Source: Deltaproteobacteria bacterium
GTDB lineage: Bacteria > Myxococcota_A > UBA9160 > UBA4427
DNA: 64,000 nt
Assembly (NCBI GenBank): GCA_029261835.1
Contig: JAJDAO010000003.1
Span: forward strand, 248,001-312,000
Reading direction: 5' to 3'
Notes under the pieces: generated by a model
The model's input: only the letters and a program-made list of their open reading frames with translations
What the model was told of the DNA's origin: nothing
Database searches by the model: none
Position numbers and translations under genes: made by a program
Part shown: positions 1 to 9,417 of the stretch, piece by piece
Position numbering within the stretch: position 1 is the first letter of the stretch
How the letters are laid out: every line of letters starts with the position of its first letter

Positions 1-2
1 TC

Positions 3-1163
3 GATTTCCTGTGGCAGCAGCGCGAGGCCGTGATCTTTGCCCCCGATTGGGACCTCGAGGACCTGGCCGAGCTCGAGAGTCGCGCGCTGGCGCACCTCGA
101 TGGCCTATCTGTCGGTGAAGGGCACGCAGTGGACATCGCGCGGCCTGCGCTGGCCGGCGACGACGTATTTGCCGCTGTTGCGGCGACGCTGCTCTTCATG
201 GAGCTGGGCACGCCCGAGCTGCTCGAAGAGCTTCTGGACGTGTTCGAGTGTGCCGAGGCCGCCGAAGTGCGCGACGGCATCCGCATCGGGCTGCGACACT
301 GTCGCCTCGACGCGGCACGCGACCGGCTTCTCGCGATGGCGGCTGGTGCGAATCTGGCCTGCGCCGCTGCGGCCGCTGACGTGCTCGCGTTCCAGCGCGT
401 GACGGCGCCCGAAGTGGCGAGATTGCTGGTCTGCGAAGACGCGTCGGTTCGCACGCTCGCGCTGGGCGCTCTCGGCAGGCTGCGCGGTTTGCTGGGTTCG
501 GAAGAGCTGGAGCGCGCCCTGGCTGATCCGGACCCGGCAGTGGAGCGGGCGGGTTGGTGCGCTGCGGCCATGTCGGGCATGCCCGAGGTGGAGAGCCGAT
601 GCCGCGCTGCGGCGATGGATGGCGAGAAGCCCAGTCTGGAGGCGCTGAGCTTTCTCGGTGTATTCGGGAATCCGATGGACCTCGCCCTGTTGCAGGCGGC
701 AGTGCGCGACGTCGAGTGCGCTCCGCTGGCCATGGCGGCGCTGGGCGCGCTGGGCCGGGCGGAGGCGATCCCTCTCTTGATCGAGTTGATGCGACCTGAT
801 TCGGAACACGCTCGGGAAGCCGCCCACGCCTTCGTTCGGATCACCGGCGCTGGCGATGTCTGGGCGGAGGCCGGTGCCCCGCCGCCAGCGAGCGAGGCTG
901 AGCTCGATGCAGAGTTCGAAGAGGATGAACCGCTGCCCGAGGCGGACAAGGCCGCAGCCTGGTGGCAGGCGAATGGGCAGCGCTTCACACCGGACGGCCG
1001 CTGGCAGGGTGGGCTGGAGGTGAGTGACGCGGAGAGCGTGCTCGATCGCGTGGCGCTACAGGTGCGGCGGGATCTGTATCTCGCCGCACGCGCAGCCTCG
1101 CAGGGCTCCAGCGCGGATCGAGAGCTGGAGGCGCGAGTCGCGACGCGGGCTGCGGCTCGTTGA
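3..1163 (+). CDS. HEAT-repeat T6SS-associated protein (TIGR02270-like), 5' partial
   Basis: The reading frame is open through the left window edge (in-frame residues DFLWQQREA precede the first possible internal start, a GTG at 30), so the true start lies outside. The visible protein is a run of alanine- and leucine-rich helical hairpins typical of HEAT repeats, with an acidic linker near residues 290-310 and a basic C-terminus. The opening (tryptophan-containing 'FLWQQRE...LEDLAELE') and overall make-up resemble the TIGR02270 family, which recurs in T6SS loci and whose role is unknown. It is encoded on the strand opposite the main T6SS run, suggesting that more of the cluster lies to the left. 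Family assignment is from memory of the family pattern, so moderate confidence. Confidence 0.7.
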   Translation, partial: DFLWQQREAVIFAPDWDLEDLAELESRALAHLDGLSVGEGHAVDIARPALAGDDVFAAVAATLLFMELGTPELLEELLDVFECAEAAEVRDGIRIGLRHCRLDAARDRLLAMAAGANLACAAAAADVLAFQRVTAPEVARLLVCEDASVRTLALGALGRLRGLLGSEELERALADPDPAVERAGWCAAAMSGMPEVESRCRAAAMDGEKPSLEALSFLGVFGNPMDLALLQAAVRDVECAPLAMAALGALGRAEAIPLLIELMRPDSEHAREAAHAFVRITGAGDVWAEAGAPPPASEAELDAEFEEDEPLPEADKAAAWWQANGQRFTPDGRWQGGLEVSDAESVLDRVALQVRRDLYLAARAASQGSSADRELEARVATRAAAR

Positions 1164-1271
1164 GGCGCGCCTGACCGATCGACCTGTACGGCACTCCGGA
1201 CGCTGCGCCCGGGCGGGGCCGGCTTTGCTGCTACGATCCGAACACACGACAACGAAGGACGGAGGAAGCCC

Positions 1272-1874
1272 ATGTCCGCAGCCGCGCTGGCGCTTGTGAT
1301 CATCGTCGTTCTGGCCATTGCCTTCGCGATGATGGGCGTCGGCATCTTCAATCGCCTGGTTGCGCTGAAGAACCGCTACCAGAACGCCTTCGCCCAGATC
1401 GAGGTGCAGCTCAAGCGGCGCTACGACCTGATTCCGAATCTGGTGGAGACAGTGAAGGGCTACATGTCCCACGAGCGCGAGACCCTCGAGGCCGTGATCA
1501 ATGCCCGCAATCAGGCGGTGGGAGGACTCGAGCGCGCCTCCGGCCAGCCGGGCGATCCGGAGGCCATGAAGGCCCTCGGCGGCGCCGAGGGGATACTCTC
1601 GGGCGCCATGGGCCGGCTGCTCGCACTCTCGGAGGCCTACCCGGACCTCAAGGCCAGCGACAACATGCGTCAGCTCACCGAGGAACTCACCTCCACAGAG
1701 AACAAGGTCGCGTTCGCGCGTCAGGCATTCAACGATGCCGTCACCCTGTACAATACAAGCAAGCAGAGCTTTCCGGCGGTTCTCTTCGCGGCCATGTTCG
1801 GGCACGCGCAGGATGCCGCGCTACTCGAATTCGATAGCGAGGCTATCGCGGAGGCACCGAAGGTCGCCTTCTGA
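1272..1874 (+). CDS. lemA: LemA family protein
   Basis: This 200-residue protein has one N-terminal membrane helix (about residues 4-25) followed by a long helical domain with the LemA-type core: 'FNRLVALKNRYQNAFAQIEV', then 'KRRYDLIPNLVETVKGYM' and a 'LTSTENKVAFARQAFNDAV' segment near the C-terminus. The length is normal for the family (about 185-200 residues). A GGAGGAAG ribosome binding site precedes the ATG. LemA proteins are membrane-anchored helical-bundle proteins of unclear function that often sit beside membrane M48 peptidases, as here with the next gene 56 bp downstream. Identification is firm; the function remains unknown. Confidence 0.93.
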   Translation: MSAAALALVIIVVLAIAFAMMGVGIFNRLVALKNRYQNAFAQIEVQLKRRYDLIPNLVETVKGYMSHERETLEAVINARNQAVGGLERASGQPGDPEAMKALGGAEGILSGAMGRLLALSEAYPDLKASDNMRQLTEELTSTENKVAFARQAFNDAVTLYNTSKQSFPAVLFAAMFGHAQDAALLEFDSEAIAEAPKVAF

Positions 1875-1930
1875 GCCTTTCGTGCTGACGCATCTTCCCG
1901 GCCCACGCACCCGCCCTGTGGCCGTGCCGA

Positions 1931-3901
1931 ATGGATGGGGGACGCCTCGAGGTGGCGACGGACTTCTTTGAATACCAGGACCAGGCCAGGCGGAACACGA
2001 CCCGCCTGGTCGGCTTGTTCGCTCTCGCCGTGTTGGCAATCGGCGCCATGCTGTACGCAATTGCGGCAGTGGTGATCGGTTTTCGTGGTACCGATCCGGT
2101 GACCGGCTCAGCGGTCTTCGCGATTCAATGGGTCGACCCGGCGCTGATGTTGCAGGTCGCGCTCCTGACCCTGCTCGTGGTGGGTGGTGCAAGCCTCTAT
2201 CGCATCGCTCAGCTCTCGGGGGGCGGGCGGGTGGTGGCGGAGGGCTTGGGCGGCAGACTGCTGCATTCCGACAGCGCGGTCGCGCTGGAGCGCCAGCTGT
2301 TGAATGTGGTGGAGGAGATGGCGATCGCCTCGGGTACCCCGACGCCGCCCGTCTACCTGCTCGATCAGGAGGCGGGCATCAACGCCTTCGCGGCGGGCTT
2401 CACTCCGAGCGACGCCGTCATCGGCATTACGCGTGGCTGTGCCGAACGCCTGTCTCGAGATGAGCTCCAGGGAGTCGTGGCCCACGAGTTCAGCCATATC
2501 CTCAATGGCGACATGCGGCTCAACATCCGCTTGATGGGTGTCCTCTACGGCATCCTGGTGATCGGGATGATCGGCTTCTTCCTGCTCCGCTCCTCGTTCT
2601 GGGTCGGCGCCGGCTCGCGACGCAGCAGTCGCGACAACTCGGCCATGGCGATGGTGGCAATCGGAGCAGGCCTGATGGGGGTTGGCGCTCTCGGCATGCT
2701 GATCGGCAATCTCATCAAGGCCTCCGTCAGCCGACAACGGGAGTTTCTCGCCGATGCCTCAGCCGTGCAGTACACGAGAAACCCAGCGGGCATCGCAGGG
2801 GCTCTCAAGAAGATCGGAGGCTTCGATCTGGCGGCGAGCATCGAAAGCCCCGCCGCGGCTGAGGCCAGCCACATGTTCTTCGGCCGGGCCGTCAGCTCGG
2901 GTATGAACGCGTTCTTCGCGTCACATCCGCCGCTCGATGAACGGGTCCGTAGGCTCGATCCGAGCTGGCAAGGCGTATCCGAGGCCGGCTCCGGCACCCC
3001 TGGTGTAGCCGCCGGCGTGTCGGCAACCGCAGCCGGCTTCGCGGGTGCAGGGGCTGCGCAGAGTTTGGCCGAGAGCCCTGTCGAGCAGATCGGCCGCGTT
3101 TCGACCGCGCATCTCGAGTATGCGGCGCGGCTCGTCGAGGAGCTGCCCAAGCCGCTGGTCGCGGCGGCTCGCGAGCCCTACGGCGCGCGCGCGGTGATCT
3201 ATGCCCTGCTGCTCGATGCCGATCCGCGATCGCGCAGGCGGCAGCTCGAGGCGCTGGATCGGGCCGCGGACGACGGGGTGGCCGCACTTACGCGAGAGTT
3301 TCGGACTTCGATCGAGACGCTCGGTGTACGACACCGGCTGCCGCTGGTGGACCTCACACTGCCGGCCCTGCGCGAGTTGTCGGCTGCTCAGTACCGAAAC
3401 TTCCAGCTTCGAGTACGCGAGCTGGTCGAGGCCGATGAACGCATCGACCTGTTCGAGTGGACACTCCAGCGTATTCTCCTCGCCCACCTGGCTCCGAGCT
3501 TCGAGGGAGCGCGCAATCGCCCCGGCCGCCCCGTGTCAGCCAAGCGACTTGGCCGGCAGCTCGCGGTGGTGCTCTCGACGTTGGCACGCGTGGGTGGACC
3601 GTCCGAGAGCGAGATGGACACACTCGTGCGTCAGTCCGGCGAAGCGCTCGGCGTGCCAGAAGTAGCGCTGCTGCCGGTCGATCAGGTGGGCCTCGCACCG
3701 CTCGACAGGGCATTGACCGATCTGGCAGCGCTCGCTCCCGCCCAGAAGCGGCAGCTACTGCGGGCCTGCGCTCGCATCATCGCGGCAGATCGCCGCATCG
3801 CCGACGACGAAGCCGAACTCTTCCGCGCCGTGGCCGACACGCTGGGTTGCCCAGTGCCTCCGCTCCTCCCCGGCCAACCGTGGGATCGCAGCGAGACCTG
3901 A
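1931..3901 (+). CDS. Membrane M48 family zinc metalloprotease with TerB-like C-terminal tail
   Basis: An HtpX-like integral membrane peptidase. Two membrane helices (about residues 20-45 and 70-95) precede the catalytic zinc motif HEFSH at residues 185-189; two more helices follow (about 200-265), then the third-ligand region 'QREFLADASAVQY'. Beyond residue about 350 comes an unusually long helical extension of some 300 residues. Its end ('LRACARIIAADRRIADDEAE') looks like a TerB-type helical module. The 656-residue length is about twice that of HtpX. It pairs with lemA just upstream and is probably co-transcribed. A GTG at 1952 (protein starting VATDFFEYQ) is a plausible alternative start that fits LemA-linked homologues better than the ATG used here. 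Confidence 0.9.
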   Translation: MDGGRLEVATDFFEYQDQARRNTTRLVGLFALAVLAIGAMLYAIAAVVIGFRGTDPVTGSAVFAIQWVDPALMLQVALLTLLVVGGASLYRIAQLSGGGRVVAEGLGGRLLHSDSAVALERQLLNVVEEMAIASGTPTPPVYLLDQEAGINAFAAGFTPSDAVIGITRGCAERLSRDELQGVVAHEFSHILNGDMRLNIRLMGVLYGILVIGMIGFFLLRSSFWVGAGSRRSSRDNSAMAMVAIGAGLMGVGALGMLIGNLIKASVSRQREFLADASAVQYTRNPAGIAGALKKIGGFDLAASIESPAAAEASHMFFGRAVSSGMNAFFASHPPLDERVRRLDPSWQGVSEAGSGTPGVAAGVSATAAGFAGAGAAQSLAESPVEQIGRVSTAHLEYAARLVEELPKPLVAAAREPYGARAVIYALLLDADPRSRRRQLEALDRAADDGVAALTREFRTSIETLGVRHRLPLVDLTLPALRELSAAQYRNFQLRVRELVEADERIDLFEWTLQRILLAHLAPSFEGARNRPGRPVSAKRLGRQLAVVLSTLARVGGPSESEMDTLVRQSGEALGVPEVALLPVDQVGLAPLDRALTDLAALAPAQKRQLLRACARIIAADRRIADDEAELFRAVADTLGCPVPPLLPGQPWDRSET

Positions 3902-3966
3902 GTCCACGAGGGCGAGCGGACTCGACAGCGGCGACGATGAGAACGGCCGATCGATACCTGGGCCGA

Positions 3967-4482
3967 TCAGTTCAGGCTGACGCTGCCGCCCTTGATCCGA
4001 TTCGGGCCACTGGCGCGGCTCACGACGTGGGTGCCACGGATCAGGACCTTGCCGTCGCGCCGTAGCAGCAAGGTGCTCTTTCCGCAGCGCAGCAGAACCT
4101 CTTGCTTCGCGTCGAAGACGAGACGCTCCCCGTCGATGACCACGTCGTGGGCCTTCCCGAGATCGAGGCTCAGCTCGGGGCGTCTCGCCGCAGGGCGGAG
4201 TTCATCACGCAGCAAGCCGACGACGATCGGCCGGCGCGGATCACCCTCTTCGAAGACGAGCAGGACGGGCGCGCCGACGAGTGCGTCGGGGTGCTCGCCG
4301 GCCGGGGCTGCCGCATCGAGCAGCGAGCGAGCGGCGACCGCCACGCCGTGGCTTCCCGGGAAGATCACGCTCGCCTGGCCGGTGTCGTCGATTGCGGCAA
4401 TCTTGCCCACCCGGTGCGTCGAGAAGTCGGCGTGCTGCGCCGTATGAATCGTGCTGACCTTCACTTCCTTGTCACTCATCAC
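3967..4482 (-). CDS. DUF6484 domain protein, VgrG-linked
   Basis: A 171-residue soluble protein and the last gene of the minus-strand T6SS run. The N-terminal half carries the DUF6484-like core ('AAIDDTGQASVIFPGSHG', then 'LVGAPVLLVFEEGDPRRPIV'), which reads like a small OB-fold barrel. The C-terminal third ('KVLIRGTHVVSRASGPNRIK') resembles the beta-strand tail of VgrG spikes. Such genes are commonly found next to vgrG, hence a likely role in spike assembly or cargo loading (inference). A GAGGAG ribosome binding site precedes the ATG. The gap to vgrG is 145 bp only because a MITE-like element has inserted there; without it and one CTAG copy the gap would be 24 bp. Confidence 0.72.
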   Translation of the reverse strand: MMSDKEVKVSTIHTAQHADFSTHRVGKIAAIDDTGQASVIFPGSHGVAVAARSLLDAAAPAGEHPDALVGAPVLLVFEEGDPRRPIVVGLLRDELRPAARRPELSLDLGKAHDVVIDGERLVFDAKQEVLLRCGKSTLLLRRDGKVLIRGTHVVSRASGPNRIKGGSVSLN

Positions 4483-4510
4483 GCTCTCCTCACGCAGGAC
4501 AGGGCACTAG

Positions 4511-4627
4511 AAGCTATCTCATAAACCCCTCCCGTCGCCTGGCACGCGCCTTCGGCCCGAGCTCTTTGTTGCGAAACCTTGCCGTAGCTTCCGCACCCGG
4601 CTCGGTCCGGGGTCTATGAGATAGCTT
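4511..4627. mobile_element. MITE-like element (117 bp) with CTAG target duplication
   Basis: The ends are 19-bp inverted repeats: the left end reads AAGCTATCTCATAAACCCC from 4511, and the right end, read on the minus strand from 4627, is AAGCTATCTCATAGACCCC (one mismatch). Both ends are flanked by CTAG (4507-4510 and 4628-4631), consistent with a 4-bp target duplication. The roughly 80-bp interior has no coding capacity. Size, terminal repeats and CTAG target suggest a non-autonomous derivative of an IS5-like element (IS427-type groups favour YTAR targets); that family assignment is inference. The right CTAG contains the vgrG stop codon TAG, so the insertion left VgrG intact while separating it from the DUF6484 gene. 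Confidence 0.8.
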
Positions 4628-6667
4628 CTAGTTCTGCGTAACCTTGCTTCCCTTTATAATCACGTCGCCGCTTCCCTTGAGGTTGATCTTCTTGCCCTTG
4701 AGTGAGACGTCGCCGCTCTTCTTCAGGACGAATTCCGCTTTGCCCACCTTGATCGTCAGCTCGTCGCTGGCCACGATTCGGATCTTCTTTGCTTCCAGCG
4801 AGTACTCGCTCCCGACAGAGGTCTCGTAGTTCTTGCCGACTGTGACAGTCTGATTCTTGCCCACGGTGATTTCTTGAGTCTCACCCACGTTCAGGCTGCG
4901 GCTCTTTCCGATCGAGATGGTCTGATCCTTCGCCACGGTGATCGTCTCAGCGGATCCGACGTCACGTGTTCGGTCCGCTCCCACGGTGAGCGTCTGGTTG
5001 GCACCGATGGTCTCCGTGTCGTTGTTCCCCACCTCGGCCTTTCGGTCGTGCCCGACCGAGATCGTTTCGTCGTTGCCCACGCTCCGCGTGCGGTCGTTAC
5101 CGACCGAGTCAGCCTCGTTGTTCTTGATGAGCCGCTCGAGGTCCTTCTCCGCCTGCATGGCGAGGACTTCGCTGCCCAGCTTGTCCTCGAAACGGATCTC
5201 GTTGAAGTTGTCGCTACCGCCATCCTTCGAGCTGCGCGATTTGATGCCACTCTGCGTCTTGTTCGATGGGACCTCGTAAGGGACCGTCTGCTCGCCATTG
5301 TAGAGGCGGCCGGTTACGAGTGGTCGGTCGGGATCGCCTTCGAGGAATTCGACGATCACCTCCTGGCCGATACGGGGGTTGAAGACGGCCCCCCAGTTCT
5401 TGCCGGCCCAGCTCTGGGCCACACGAACGCGGCAGGAGCTCTTCTCGTCCTTCTTGCCTTGGCGATCCCAGTGGAACTGAACGACGATGCGCCCATACTC
5501 GTCGACATCGATCTCCTCTCCGGAGGCACCGACGACGCGGGCGGTCTGCGCGCCGCTGATCAGCGGCTTCGGCGTGCGCTGAATCGGTACGTATGGGACG
5601 CTGTGTGGGATGCACTCGAAGGTGTTGCTGTAATCCGCCCCTTGATCGCTTTCTCCCCCATAGCCCTGGCTCATGTGATGGGTCGCCGAGGTAATGAGGT
5701 AGGTCTTGTCGAAATCGCTGCGATAGTGACCCACGAGATCGAACGCGTAGCCGGCAGAGAAATCGCCGCGGGCGCTGCGCCCCTCGATGCTGTACGAGGC
5801 GGCCTCCTCGGCCTCCATGCGCAATGTGATCTTGTTCTTGCCCTCAGCGAGATCACTGTATTCGCCGGGGTAGTCGTAGACCTCAAAGCGATCGTTGCCC
5901 CCGAGTGAGATCGAGCTGGCGACGTCAGCCGTCAGATCCATCCCGGGATCCTCGAAGTTGAAGTCCGCGGTTGCGTACTTGCCACTCGGCATCTCCTGCC
6001 GGACATGCCAGTCCTCGATCTCTCCGCTGGGCCGGCCGGCCTCGACCGCGCTCGCGTAGCTCGCCTCCTTGTCGAAGGAAGCCGCTTCGTTTCCAGACGG
6101 GTCATCGAAGAGAACGAGCGTGTGTGCAGTGTCGGTGTGTTGGAAGTAGTAGCCGATGCCGGCTTCCTCGAGTATGCGAGAGACGAAGTTGAAGTGCGTC
6201 TCGCGGTACTGCACGCAGTATTCGCGCTTCGGGTAGCTGTGGGCGAGTGCGAACTTGTAGTCCGCCATGTGGAGGTCGTCGAAGACCGCCTTGACGATGT
6301 CGGGAAGGGTCATCTGCTGGAAGATGCGGCAGTCGGAGGCCCGTGTAAGGAGCCACAACCAGGGCACGACTTCGGCTTGGTAGCTGATGAAGGAGTCCAC
6401 CGGCGGGCCCTGTGAGAAGCGCGCGACGATTCCGTGGAAGAAGCGTTTGACGACATCGCCACCCGAATGGTGGTTTGCGCGGATCGAAAGGGGCTTCCCG
6501 ATGATGTCTTCGAAAGCAATATCGTCGGACTCGGAGAAGAGATCCAACTGGATCCGAAAGAGGCCGGAGATCGATTCCTCCAGCGTCATGTTGTGCAGCA
6601 GCAGGAGGTCATCCGAGCCGTTGGGAGCGGTGATGGAGAAGCGGCGATCCTTCTGCTGGTAGTCCAT
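4628..6667 (-). CDS. vgrG: T6SS spike protein VgrG (TssI)
   Basis: Forms the trimeric spike that tips the Hcp tube and punctures the target envelope. The 679-residue protein has the gp27-like hub (residues about 1-370, with 'HFNFVSRILEEAGIGYYF' and the conserved 'SFECIPHSVPYVP'-type linker region), then the gp5-like OB domain ('WAGKNWGAVFNPRIGQEVIV', 'LVTGRLYNGEQ'). It ends in a beta-helical needle of repeated SVGNDxT-type units (about residues 510-625) and a DUF2345-like tail. There is no obvious fused effector domain. An AAGGAGAG ribosome binding site lies 7 nt before the ATG. The TAG stop overlaps the CTAG target duplication of the adjacent MITE. Confidence 0.97.
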   Translation of the reverse strand: MDYQQKDRRFSITAPNGSDDLLLLHNMTLEESISGLFRIQLDLFSESDDIAFEDIIGKPLSIRANHHSGGDVVKRFFHGIVARFSQGPPVDSFISYQAEVVPWLWLLTRASDCRIFQQMTLPDIVKAVFDDLHMADYKFALAHSYPKREYCVQYRETHFNFVSRILEEAGIGYYFQHTDTAHTLVLFDDPSGNEAASFDKEASYASAVEAGRPSGEIEDWHVRQEMPSGKYATADFNFEDPGMDLTADVASSISLGGNDRFEVYDYPGEYSDLAEGKNKITLRMEAEEAASYSIEGRSARGDFSAGYAFDLVGHYRSDFDKTYLITSATHHMSQGYGGESDQGADYSNTFECIPHSVPYVPIQRTPKPLISGAQTARVVGASGEEIDVDEYGRIVVQFHWDRQGKKDEKSSCRVRVAQSWAGKNWGAVFNPRIGQEVIVEFLEGDPDRPLVTGRLYNGEQTVPYEVPSNKTQSGIKSRSSKDGGSDNFNEIRFEDKLGSEVLAMQAEKDLERLIKNNEADSVGNDRTRSVGNDETISVGHDRKAEVGNNDTETIGANQTLTVGADRTRDVGSAETITVAKDQTISIGKSRSLNVGETQEITVGKNQTVTVGKNYETSVGSEYSLEAKKIRIVASDELTIKVGKAEFVLKKSGDVSLKGKKINLKGSGDVIIKGSKVTQN

Positions 6668-6750
6668 GGCTCGCTCTCCTTACTCCCCGCCCCTATGGCC
6701 GGGTGAGAAGATGCTGTCGTGTTGGTCGGAGTGCATCGATGACTTCATCT

Positions 6751-9417
6751 TCATGACACGGTGAAACGGAAGCCGGCAGAGTCGTCCAGCTCGACGGCGA
6801 TCTTTGAGAACGTCGCACCTGCCGCCATGCGTGACAGCACCTCGGCGGACATCTGAGGCAGCATGGCGTTGGTGAGGATGTTGTCGACGGCCCGCGCTCC
6901 GCTTTCGCTCTCGGTGCAGCGCTCCAGCACTGCAGCGACGAGATCGTCGCCGAAGACCAGATCAGCGCCGTGATTGGCTCTCACGCGCCGAACGATATGA
7001 GCCAGCTTGAGCTCGATGATCCGGCGCAGTACGTCCCCGGCGACGGGGTAGTAGGGGACCGTGACGAGCCGTCCGAGTAGTGCGGCCGGAAAGGTTCCGA
7101 GCAGCTCGGCGTGCACCGCTTCGATGAGCCCATCGGGCTCAGGGGCGGTGTCGGGATCGGCGCAGAGATTCATGATCGTGTCCGACCCGACATTGGACGT
7201 CAGGATGATCGCGGTGTTCTTGAAGTCGATCTCGCGACCTTCGCCATCCTCCAGCACGCCCTTGTCGAAGACCTGGAAGAAGAGCTCCATGACGTCGGGG
7301 TGCGCCTTCTCGACCTCGTCGAGCAGCACCACAGAGTAGGGGCGTCGTCGCACCGCCTCAGTCAGCACACCGCCCTCACCGTAGCCGACGTAGCCTGGCG
7401 GGGAGCCCTTGAGGCTCGAGACGGTATGAGCCTCCTGGTACTCGGACATGTTGATGCTGATGGTCTGGTGCTCTCCGCCGAAGATGGCCTCGGCCAGCGC
7501 CAGAGCGGTCTCGGTCTTGCCGACGCCGCTTGGGCCGAGCAGGAGGAAGACCCCGACTGGCTTGGAGGGGTTGTCGAGGTTGGCACGCGCTGTGTGGATG
7601 CGACGTGCAATCGCGTCGAGACCGTGGTCCTGCCCGATCACGCGTTGGCGCAGCGTGTTGGCGAGATCGAGCACGGAGCGGATCTCGTCCGCCATCATCT
7701 TCCCGACGGGAATGCCGGTGGAGCTCGAGATCACCTCGGCGATCGCCTGTCCGTCCACGTCAGCCAACACCAGCGGGGCCTCCCCTTGGAGCGCCGCGAG
7801 CTCTCCCTTCGTGCGGTCGAGGTCGGCGCGAAGTGCCTGAGGATCACTCGGCTCGGCGGCCGATGCGTTCTCCTCCTGCCCTTCGTGAGTGCCCGTGAGC
7901 TTGTCTCGGGTGGCGTGAATCTTGCTCACCAGCTCTCGCTCCTGCTCCCAGCGGGATTCGAGCTCGCTGAGCTCCTGCTGCAGAAGAGCGAGATCCCGGT
8001 CGATTTCGCTCAGCCGCTTGGCGTGGTCCGAGCCCGCCGCCTGCTCGCGCTGCAGGCCGTCACGCTCGGTCTCCAACGCGGCGGCTCGGGCGCGCCGGTC
8101 TTCGATCGCTGCGGGCGTTGCCGCCTGCCCCGTCGCCACCTTGGCGCAAGCCGTGTCGAGCACGCTGACCGATTTGTCGGGCAGCTGGCGCGCCGGGATA
8201 TAGCGGTGGGCGAGCCGCACCGACTCGACCAGTGCATCGTCGAGAATCCGCACACCATGGTGCCTCTCGAATTTATCGGCCACACCGCGCATCATGCGGA
8301 TCGCCATCTCCTCGCTCGGCTCTTCGACCTTCACAACCTGGAAGCGTCGCGTCAGAGCGGGATCCTTTTCGAAGTACTTCTTGTACTCAGCCCAAGTGGT
8401 GGCGCCGATCGTTCGGAGCTCACCGCGTGCCAGCGCCGGCTTGAGCAGGTTGGCGGCGTCGTTCTGTCCCTCCGCACCGCCAGCCCCCACCATGGTGTGA
8501 ATCTCGTCGATGAAGAGAATGATTGGGACGCTGGAGTTCTTCACCTCCTCGATGACCTGCTTGAGCCGATTCTCGAACTCCCCCTTCACGCCGGCGCCGG
8601 CCTGCAGTAGCCCCATGTCGAGCTCGCGCAGGCTCACGCCCTGAATGTGCTCCGGTACGTCCCCCGATTCGATGCGCTGGGCGAAGCCTTCCACCACGGC
8701 GGTCTTGCCCACGCCCGCCTCCCCCGTGAGGATTGGATTGTTCTGGCGCCGCCGCCCCAGGATGTCGATCATCTGCCGAACTTCGGCCTCACGCGCGAGC
8801 ACGGGGTCCATGCGTCCTTCGCGCGCCTCCTGTGTGACGTCCCGGGTATAGCGGTCGAGCGCGGGTGTCTGAGTCGAGCCGGCGGCACCCGGTGCTGCGA
8901 GGTCCCGGCGAGTGGCGTCGGAGACAGCGCTCACCTCACGGTCCTCCTTGGAGCCCGCGACGATGTCGAGAAGGTCCTTCTGCAGTGACTCGGCGTTGAT
9001 CTGGCCGATCTCGGGGCAACTTGCGAGCAGACGGCGCTGCAGTCGCGCATCCGACAGTGCGGCCAGCAGGATGCCGCCCGACCGCACGCGAGAAAGCCCG
9101 TAGTTGACCGAGCACCAGACCCAGCTGTCACGTGCCATTTGCTCGATGGCCTCGGCGAGATCCGGGCGGCGCGTATTGCCACTCTTCAGCTGCTCGAGTG
9201 CCCGGTCGAGCTGCTGGAGGAAGCGCTCGGGATTGATGTCGAAGTGGCGCAGCACGCGCGGCACATCGGAGTCCCCATCCTCGACGAGCTTGAAGAGCCA
9301 GTGTTCGAACTCTACGTCGTAGTGTGTGCGCGAGACCGCCAAGCCCGCCGCGCCCTCGAGGCTGCGGCGGCTCGTCTCGTTCAATTTTCCGATCAGGGAA
9401 CGCAAGTCCAGGCTCAT
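6751..9417 (-). CDS. clpV: T6SS sheath-disassembly ATPase ClpV (TssH)
   Basis: An AAA+ Clp/Hsp100 unfoldase (888 residues) that extracts and recycles contracted TssB/TssC sheath. Visible parts: an N-terminal Clp_N-type double repeat (about 1-150), AAA1 with Walker A GEAGVGKT at about residue 230 and Walker B '[16 protein letters not shown]', a coiled-coil middle domain rich in Glu/Arg/Gln (about 430-530), and AAA2 with GPSGVGKT at about residue 628 and '[14 protein letters not shown]'. Both ATPase sites look intact. The start ATG overlaps the tssG stop by 4 nt (ATGA), indicating translational coupling. T6SS context separates it from ClpB. Confidence 0.96.
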   Translation of the reverse strand: MSLDLRSLIGKLNETSRRSLEGAAGLAVSRTHYDVEFEHWLFKLVEDGDSDVPRVLRHFDINPERFLQQLDRALEQLKSGNTRRPDLAEAIEQMARDSWVWCSVNYGLSRVRSGGILLAALSDARLQRRLLASCPEIGQINAESLQKDLLDIVAGSKEDREVSAVSDATRRDLAAPGAAGSTQTPALDRYTRDVTQEAREGRMDPVLAREAEVRQMIDILGRRRQNNPILTGEAGVGKTAVVEGFAQRIESGDVPEHIQGVSLRELDMGLLQAGAGVKGEFENRLKQVIEEVKNSSVPIILFIDEIHTMVGAGGAEGQNDAANLLKPALARGELRTIGATTWAEYKKYFEKDPALTRRFQVVKVEEPSEEMAIRMMRGVADKFERHHGVRILDDALVESVRLAHRYIPARQLPDKSVSVLDTACAKVATGQAATPAAIEDRRARAAALETERDGLQREQAAGSDHAKRLSEIDRDLALLQQELSELESRWEQERELVSKIHATRDKLTGTHEGQEENASAAEPSDPQALRADLDRTKGELAALQGEAPLVLADVDGQAIAEVISSSTGIPVGKMMADEIRSVLDLANTLRQRVIGQDHGLDAIARRIHTARANLDNPSKPVGVFLLLGPSGVGKTETALALAEAIFGGEHQTISINMSEYQEAHTVSSLKGSPPGYVGYGEGGVLTEAVRRRPYSVVLLDEVEKAHPDVMELFFQVFDKGVLEDGEGREIDFKNTAIILTSNVGSDTIMNLCADPDTAPEPDGLIEAVHAELLGTFPAALLGRLVTVPYYPVAGDVLRRIIELKLAHIVRRVRANHGADLVFGDDLVAAVLERCTESESGARAVDNILTNAMLPQMSAEVLSRMAAGATFSKIAVELDDSAGFRFTVS

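Noticed and set aside
7111..8610. 499-codon plus-strand frame opposite clpV
   Set aside because: Antisense shadow of the ClpV coding sequence with no recognisable protein features.
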